Assembly (NCBI GenBank): GCA_963626555.1
Contig: CAVFXQ010000021.1
Location: 1-46,547, forward strand
Direction: 5' to 3'
DNA: 46,547 bases
From: UBA1181 sp963626555
GTDB lineage: Bacteria > Bacteroidota > Bacteroidia > Bacteroidales > Paludibacteraceae
The notes under the pieces were generated by a model that was not told the DNA's origin, searched no databases, and was given only the letters and a program-made list of their open reading frames with translations. Made by a program: the position numbers and the translations under genes. Shown here piece after piece: positions 43,701-46,547 of the stretch; position 1 is the first letter of the stretch, and every line of letters begins with the position of its first letter.

Positions 43701-46547
43701 CGTTGCCTGGTCGTGAGGCATACAACGTGGTTGTGGTAGACACTATTCCATACGAGTTGGAATGGGTAGGATGGAAAGATAGCACCGCCTTGAAGGATGA
43801 TAATGGAAACAAGATTAAAGCAACCTATACACCTGCTGCCGACCCTAAGGGACAAAACTTCACAGGTATCGTGAAGTGGACGATCCCAACGATGTTGGTA
43901 GGTGAAGAGGATAAGTTAATCTATATCGCAAAAGCACGCGACTTAGGCTGCCCCGATATAGATGATGTGGAGTATAAGAATGTGGCTTGGATTTCTTCTG
44001 AGACAGATTCGCCAGACTCTTCTCAGGTGAATTTACTTACTACTTGTTCTGAGTTGCCTCCAGTGATTGATGAACAAGATGCGTTGTCAAAAACAGCCGA
44101 CCGCAAGAAGGCGATGGTAGACGATGTGGTAACCTATACGGTGAATTTCAAAAATACCATTGGAACAAGAGTAGACAACAAGTGCAAGTCAACGGATAGT
44201 TTGGTTGCATTGGGTTCGGGTTCGCTTCCTGCTGTGGGTGAGTCAGGTTTGAAACTCAGCACAGACGGTTCGAAAACCTACTTCTTCGCACCAGAGTATT
44301 CTTACGGAAAGAATGGTACTGTTTTCGCATCTTTTGCTGAGTGTGCACAGTCTACGCAAGAACTCTACATCGTATTCCGTTATGTCAGCGGAACACCTGG
44401 AAAGACTGATTTCAAGGGTGTTTGCATGAAGATGTTCATCAACAAAGATGCAAAGAACAACTTTGGATATGAGTTGTATAACGATGGTACATTGGTGGCA
44501 AAGGAAGGAGAATCTTGGTCGGATGCGCTTCAATTTCCAGGGTCCTCTACAACGCCGACGTTCAAGTTCGTTTTGAATGATGAAAATTTATACATGTATA
44601 TTAATGATGAGGATGACGAATGGACGAATGTCGTCAAGAGTTGGAAAGGGTTGACCTCTGCTGGTCCAGGCTACTTCGGAATGTATGTCAACAGCAACGG
44701 AAACTCTGCTACCCAGTTGGCTGAGTTCATTACGGAACTTGACTACGCCTTCAACATCACTCTCTATGATGACCTTCCAGAGGAACTTGGTGAGGTAACG
44801 GAGATTTCAGATGAAGGTGTTTGGAATGAGAAAACAAACCGAATTACTTGGCCTACCATCGCCACTACAAAGGAGACGGCTATGCCAGCCAACGAATCCA
44901 TTGAATATACTTTTACTGCAAAAGTTGTTGCGTGTGAGAAATACATCAACAATTTGGCACTTGCTACTGTCTATGGTCAAGATACTTTGAAGTATATTAA
45001 CACCATTGAATGTGGTGAGGAAAACTGTAAGTTGGAAGAGGTAACCCTCAAGGCTGATGACGAGGTGGCGTGCGACTCCACAATTATTCGTGCCACTGCA
45101 TTGCAAAAAGGATCATACTACTACGAGTTCTATTTGGATGGTGAAAAACAATCACCAAAGAATTATAAATATGATTCGTTGATTATCAAAAACTCGGGCA
45201 AATGGCATGTCAAGGTCATTAACATGACGGACGAGACCTGCTATATGGAGAGTAAGAAAATCTCAGTAACAGTAAACGAGAGCCCTGTCGGCGATGACTA
45301 CGATCTGGATGTTATCTGTAAGAATGTCAAGGTCGCAGAGAATAAAAACTATATAAAATTGGCGACTGCCATCGCTGCCGAGATGAAAGCAGGTAATAGC
45401 ATCACTTGGTTGGACGAAGCCAAAGAACCAATGACAGAGATGCCAGACATTGACGCACTCTCTGCTGGTACATACGATTATATGTATCTGATTGAGTCTC
45501 CAACTTGTGTGTCAGACACTTATCATGTAACATTCTCGATTGCTGATACGGTGGCGTTAGAGTTGAAGGACCTCACTTTGTGTTCTGGTATTACTGGTAC
45601 GCTTGACGCTGGTGAGGGTACAGGCTTAACTTACTTATGGAGCAATGGTGAGAAAACGCAAACCATAGAGGTGGAGAAAGCAGGCGAATATGCTGTTGAA
45701 GTTACGAATGCCGATGGTTGTGTTAGTCATGCCTCTTCTACTGTGAAGGTTCAAGATAAGTTGGAAGTAGACTTGGGTAATGATACTACAATTTGTAGTG
45801 CTGATTTGCCATATATCTTGGATGCGACAGAAAATTTTGATACCTACGAATGGGACGATGCATCAACCGAAAGTAAGTTGGAGGTTACTGCGACAGGAAC
45901 TTACTCTGTTAAAGTAACGCAAGGAAAATGTGAAGGATCTGGTGAAGTAAAAGTTACGGTTTCTACAAACCCTGAACCAGAAGGTACATTTACAGTAACT
46001 TATTTGATTGGAGATACAACGAAAGCAGGTGTCTTTGATAAGACTTTGACGGAATATGATCCAAATGTTTTGGTAAAAGAAGAGGGTGTCACATACGTTT
46101 GGTTCGATGCTGACAAGAAGAAACTTACAGGCGAACCTACGCCCGATGTGCCAAAGACAGGAATCATTACTGAATACCAATATTATGTATTGGCTTTGAA
46201 TGAAAGTGGTTGCCCGAGCGACACTATTCTCGTGTCTGTCATTGTCAGTGGTACGCCAGTGCCAAGCGTTGAAAATGTGGCTTATTGCCAAGGTGAGACT
46301 GCCACTGCGTTAACTGCTACTTTGGGTGAATACGAGGACAAAACGATTACGTTTGAATTACAATGGTACGATCCTGATAAAAAGGCTTTGTCCGAAGCCC
46401 CTGTTCCAAGTACGGATGAGGCAGGTTTGTTCACTTACTACGTTACTCAAAAGGGTTCGGATGGAGGTGAAAGTATGTTCGTTCCTTTGAAAGTTAGCGT
46501 CTACGGCGTAGCCACTCCAGACACCACGGGCAACCGCTACGACTACT
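40739..46547 (+). CDS. Giant secreted GH8 glycoside hydrolase with DUF11, LamG-like and Ig-like modules (C-terminus outside window)
   Basis: An open frame of 1936 codons starts at ATG 40739 and runs off the right edge. After a signal peptide (FLRFLLLGVAVVG...VLA), residues about 30-560 form a GH8 (alpha/alpha)6-barrel domain. The proton donor is Glu119 in VSEGDGYALLAAAIF, the conserved substrate site is D194-G-D-M-D-I-A in ASDGDMDIAMGLLIAYKQW, and the base is probably Asp315 or Asp317 in YIDYDGPSYFDEF. GH8 enzymes cut beta-1,4-glucan, chitosan, xylan or mixed-linkage glucan. DUF11-type repeats follow (about 570, 715 and 1115), with a LamG/concanavalin-like insertion at about 1140-1330. Several Ig_7/PKD-like repeats come after about 1430 (LDAGEGTGLTYLWSNG, then DLGNDTTICSADLPYILDA). 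A T9SS sorting domain is expected but lies outside. A GH8 fused to such a long adhesin-like tail is unusual. Confidence 0.88.
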   Translation, partial: MNKFLRFLLLGVAVVGCGIGEVLAADGDYTPELFITTHINQGDPACPFPQFLEYKGGGKSLAKYNAEGVTHADMEKAMREAYQIMMHRCRYSNLSHDGVQYITFNSDDVPGNYGTFVSEGDGYALLAAAIFADQNTFTGLYMWIHDVRFAGVERFIDGKSRGTDANDFAGPYMAAWKDKTFDAPYGSDSHSASDGDMDIAMGLLIAYKQWGEWLKYDGKVVKDFKGNPISLKYHAQRVIGALVDTIPQYDKGSGALAGYLSGIVGIDGYQNRGNSWGELTRWRFSDAAIAKYGKINGPYNGGPNLYSIYGGNYIDYDGPSYFDEFYRWMKDGDGIDENNKDRAEWEMHQFRRAYASGNWLNAQAYAQGYYASIGNVMMNGNGDSAPSFSIYVDGEDFRYAWRHLIDYLWHGTAQYSWDPISHQIVEGTPDDSERQMAIRHCELLREPSNEGKTICSAMGASPDPGQPYWKGVSQIPQQYRYDGGITSAHHTNYTPGSSAAAPVIAEDLELTADIYRQCELLWDDCSGLAKFDNPEQRYIGSTPKYFHGWFRTLGMLICSGNLLAPEDMKPIANAKVYMSVDKTYAYVGDNVTYGVQYRNYGTLDAKGTTITTKLDPNYTFVSATKGGKYNASDHSITWSIGSIPGFKSDGLAATMDSVFFTVNVAGTLNPRICLTSTISGSNFDDWTSNEFPNHATYTMERNCVDILASRSLYIKKKANRTKLNPKDVVTFTVEFGNKSEGEDSWMNGGRDHVRISYANYMMDYSTYNFYMDYRFWNDSYEAYINMHNYRVSYYMYDAAAKGLVSSENPTGWTFVVDNESDLNKYGYNPEEGPISFSYQKVPQGEDEYGKWNQRLMIRFGETLMAPSTHVYDKLDSQYLLHKGVYGPGFIRARLSSNPPSPLDSRVLDDWSYSKDLKVETLDAQAETFALISPCWANYDNPGYELGETDYSRNVCGINPKAKTLKPFSRVLVEEFDGYTWRRIQGMGPLPGREAYNVVVVDTIPYELEWVGWKDSTALKDDNGNKIKATYTPAADPKGQNFTGIVKWTIPTMLVGEEDKLIYIAKARDLGCPDIDDVEYKNVAWISSETDSPDSSQVNLLTTCSELPPVIDEQDALSKTADRKKAMVDDVVTYTVNFKNTIGTRVDNKCKSTDSLVALGSGSLPAVGESGLKLSTDGSKTYFFAPEYSYGKNGTVFASFAECAQSTQELYIVFRYVSGTPGKTDFKGVCMKMFINKDAKNNFGYELYNDGTLVAKEGESWSDALQFPGSSTTPTFKFVLNDENLYMYINDEDDEWTNVVKSWKGLTSAGPGYFGMYVNSNGNSATQLAEFITELDYAFNITLYDDLPEELGEVTEISDEGVWNEKTNRITWPTIATTKETAMPANESIEYTFTAKVVACEKYINNLALATVYGQDTLKYINTIECGEENCKLEEVTLKADDEVACDSTIIRATALQKGSYYYEFYLDGEKQSPKNYKYDSLIIKNSGKWHVKVINMTDETCYMESKKISVTVNESPVGDDYDLDVICKNVKVAENKNYIKLATAIAAEMKAGNSITWLDEAKEPMTEMPDIDALSAGTYDYMYLIESPTCVSDTYHVTFSIADTVALELKDLTLCSGITGTLDAGEGTGLTYLWSNGEKTQTIEVEKAGEYAVEVTNADGCVSHASSTVKVQDKLEVDLGNDTTICSADLPYILDATENFDTYEWDDASTESKLEVTATGTYSVKVTQGKCEGSGEVKVTVSTNPEPEGTFTVTYLIGDTTKAGVFDKTLTEYDPNVLVKEEGVTYVWFDADKKKLTGEPTPDVPKTGIITEYQYYVLALNESGCPSDTILVSVIVSGTPVPSVENVAYCQGETATALTATLGEYEDKTITFELQWYDPDKKALSEAPVPSTDEAGLFTYYVTQKGSDGGESMFVPLKVSVYGVATPDTTGNRYDY

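Overview
The window looks like a chromosomal segment of a Bacteroidales-type member of the Bacteroidota. The evidence is: TAnnTTTG promoter -7 boxes, several with a TTTG element 19 bases upstream; starts without clear Shine-Dalgarno sequences; a type IX secretion (T9SS) C-terminal sorting domain; a lipoprotein with a K-D-D surface-export signal; and families typical of this phylum (DUF4924, DUF4380, IMP dehydrogenase of the Tritrichomonas type, AAA-ATPase/PDDEXK_9 proteins). The mannanase-like and GH8 glycan-degrading proteins suit a gut, rumen or other polysaccharide-rich habitat. The species cannot be named from the sequence alone.

Layout. (1) 1-3133 (-): the N-terminal 1044 codons of a giant secreted protein with lectin-like and Ig-like modules, running off the left edge. 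(2) 3.3-7.0 kb (+): guaB with a structured leader, then an LtaS/MdoB-type membrane sulfatase-fold protein. (3) 7.1-12.7 kb (+): a tightly packed seven-gene run behind a textbook Bacteroidota promoter: MORN-repeat exported protein, MlaE-type permease, MlaF-type ATPase, a small tail-anchored protein, mutL, an S4 RNA-binding protein and a DUF4924 protein. (4) 12.8-17.4 kb (+): class I fumarase, then a GH26-CBM-GH26-T9SS protein, each closed by a terminator. (5) 17.5-26.4 kb (+): an accessory stretch with an EpsG-like membrane protein, two mosaic copies of an AAA-ATPase/PDDEXK_9 gene flanking a surface lipoprotein with a hypervariable-looking C-terminus, a single-chain MmeI-like restriction-modification enzyme, and the remains of a DUF4143-type ATPase. 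(6) 26.4-27.9 kb: a secreted esterase (-) and three identical tandem tRNA-Asp genes (+). (7) 27.9-38.1 kb (-): a housekeeping run hemW-coaD-ABC-F-DUF4380-uvrA-glmM followed by an acyltransferase. (8) 38.2-40.5 kb: a third, intact AAA/PDDEXK_9 gene and two small overlapping convergent ORFs. (9) 40.7-46.5 kb (+): a second giant secreted protein with a GH8 catalytic domain followed by DUF11, LamG-like and Ig-like modules, running off the right edge.

How the genes work together. Housekeeping functions cover purine synthesis (guaB), the TCA cycle or fumarate metabolism (fumarase), CoA (coaD), heme enzyme maturation (hemW), cell-wall precursors (glmM), and DNA repair (mutL, uvrA). The GH26, GH8 and esterase proteins are secreted and could act together on plant or microbial polysaccharides, although they are scattered and no SusC/SusD pair is present.

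Most interesting regions. The accessory stretch is the best candidate for something unusual. Paralogous AAA/PDDEXK_9 genes have exchanged segments there, one copy has lost its nuclease domain through a 256-bp deletion between 13-bp repeats, the lipoprotein between them has a variable-region-like lectin fold tail, and the neighbouring restriction enzyme carries an AT-rich insert exactly where its DNA-recognition domain should be. All identities come from reading the sequence; no database search was run.
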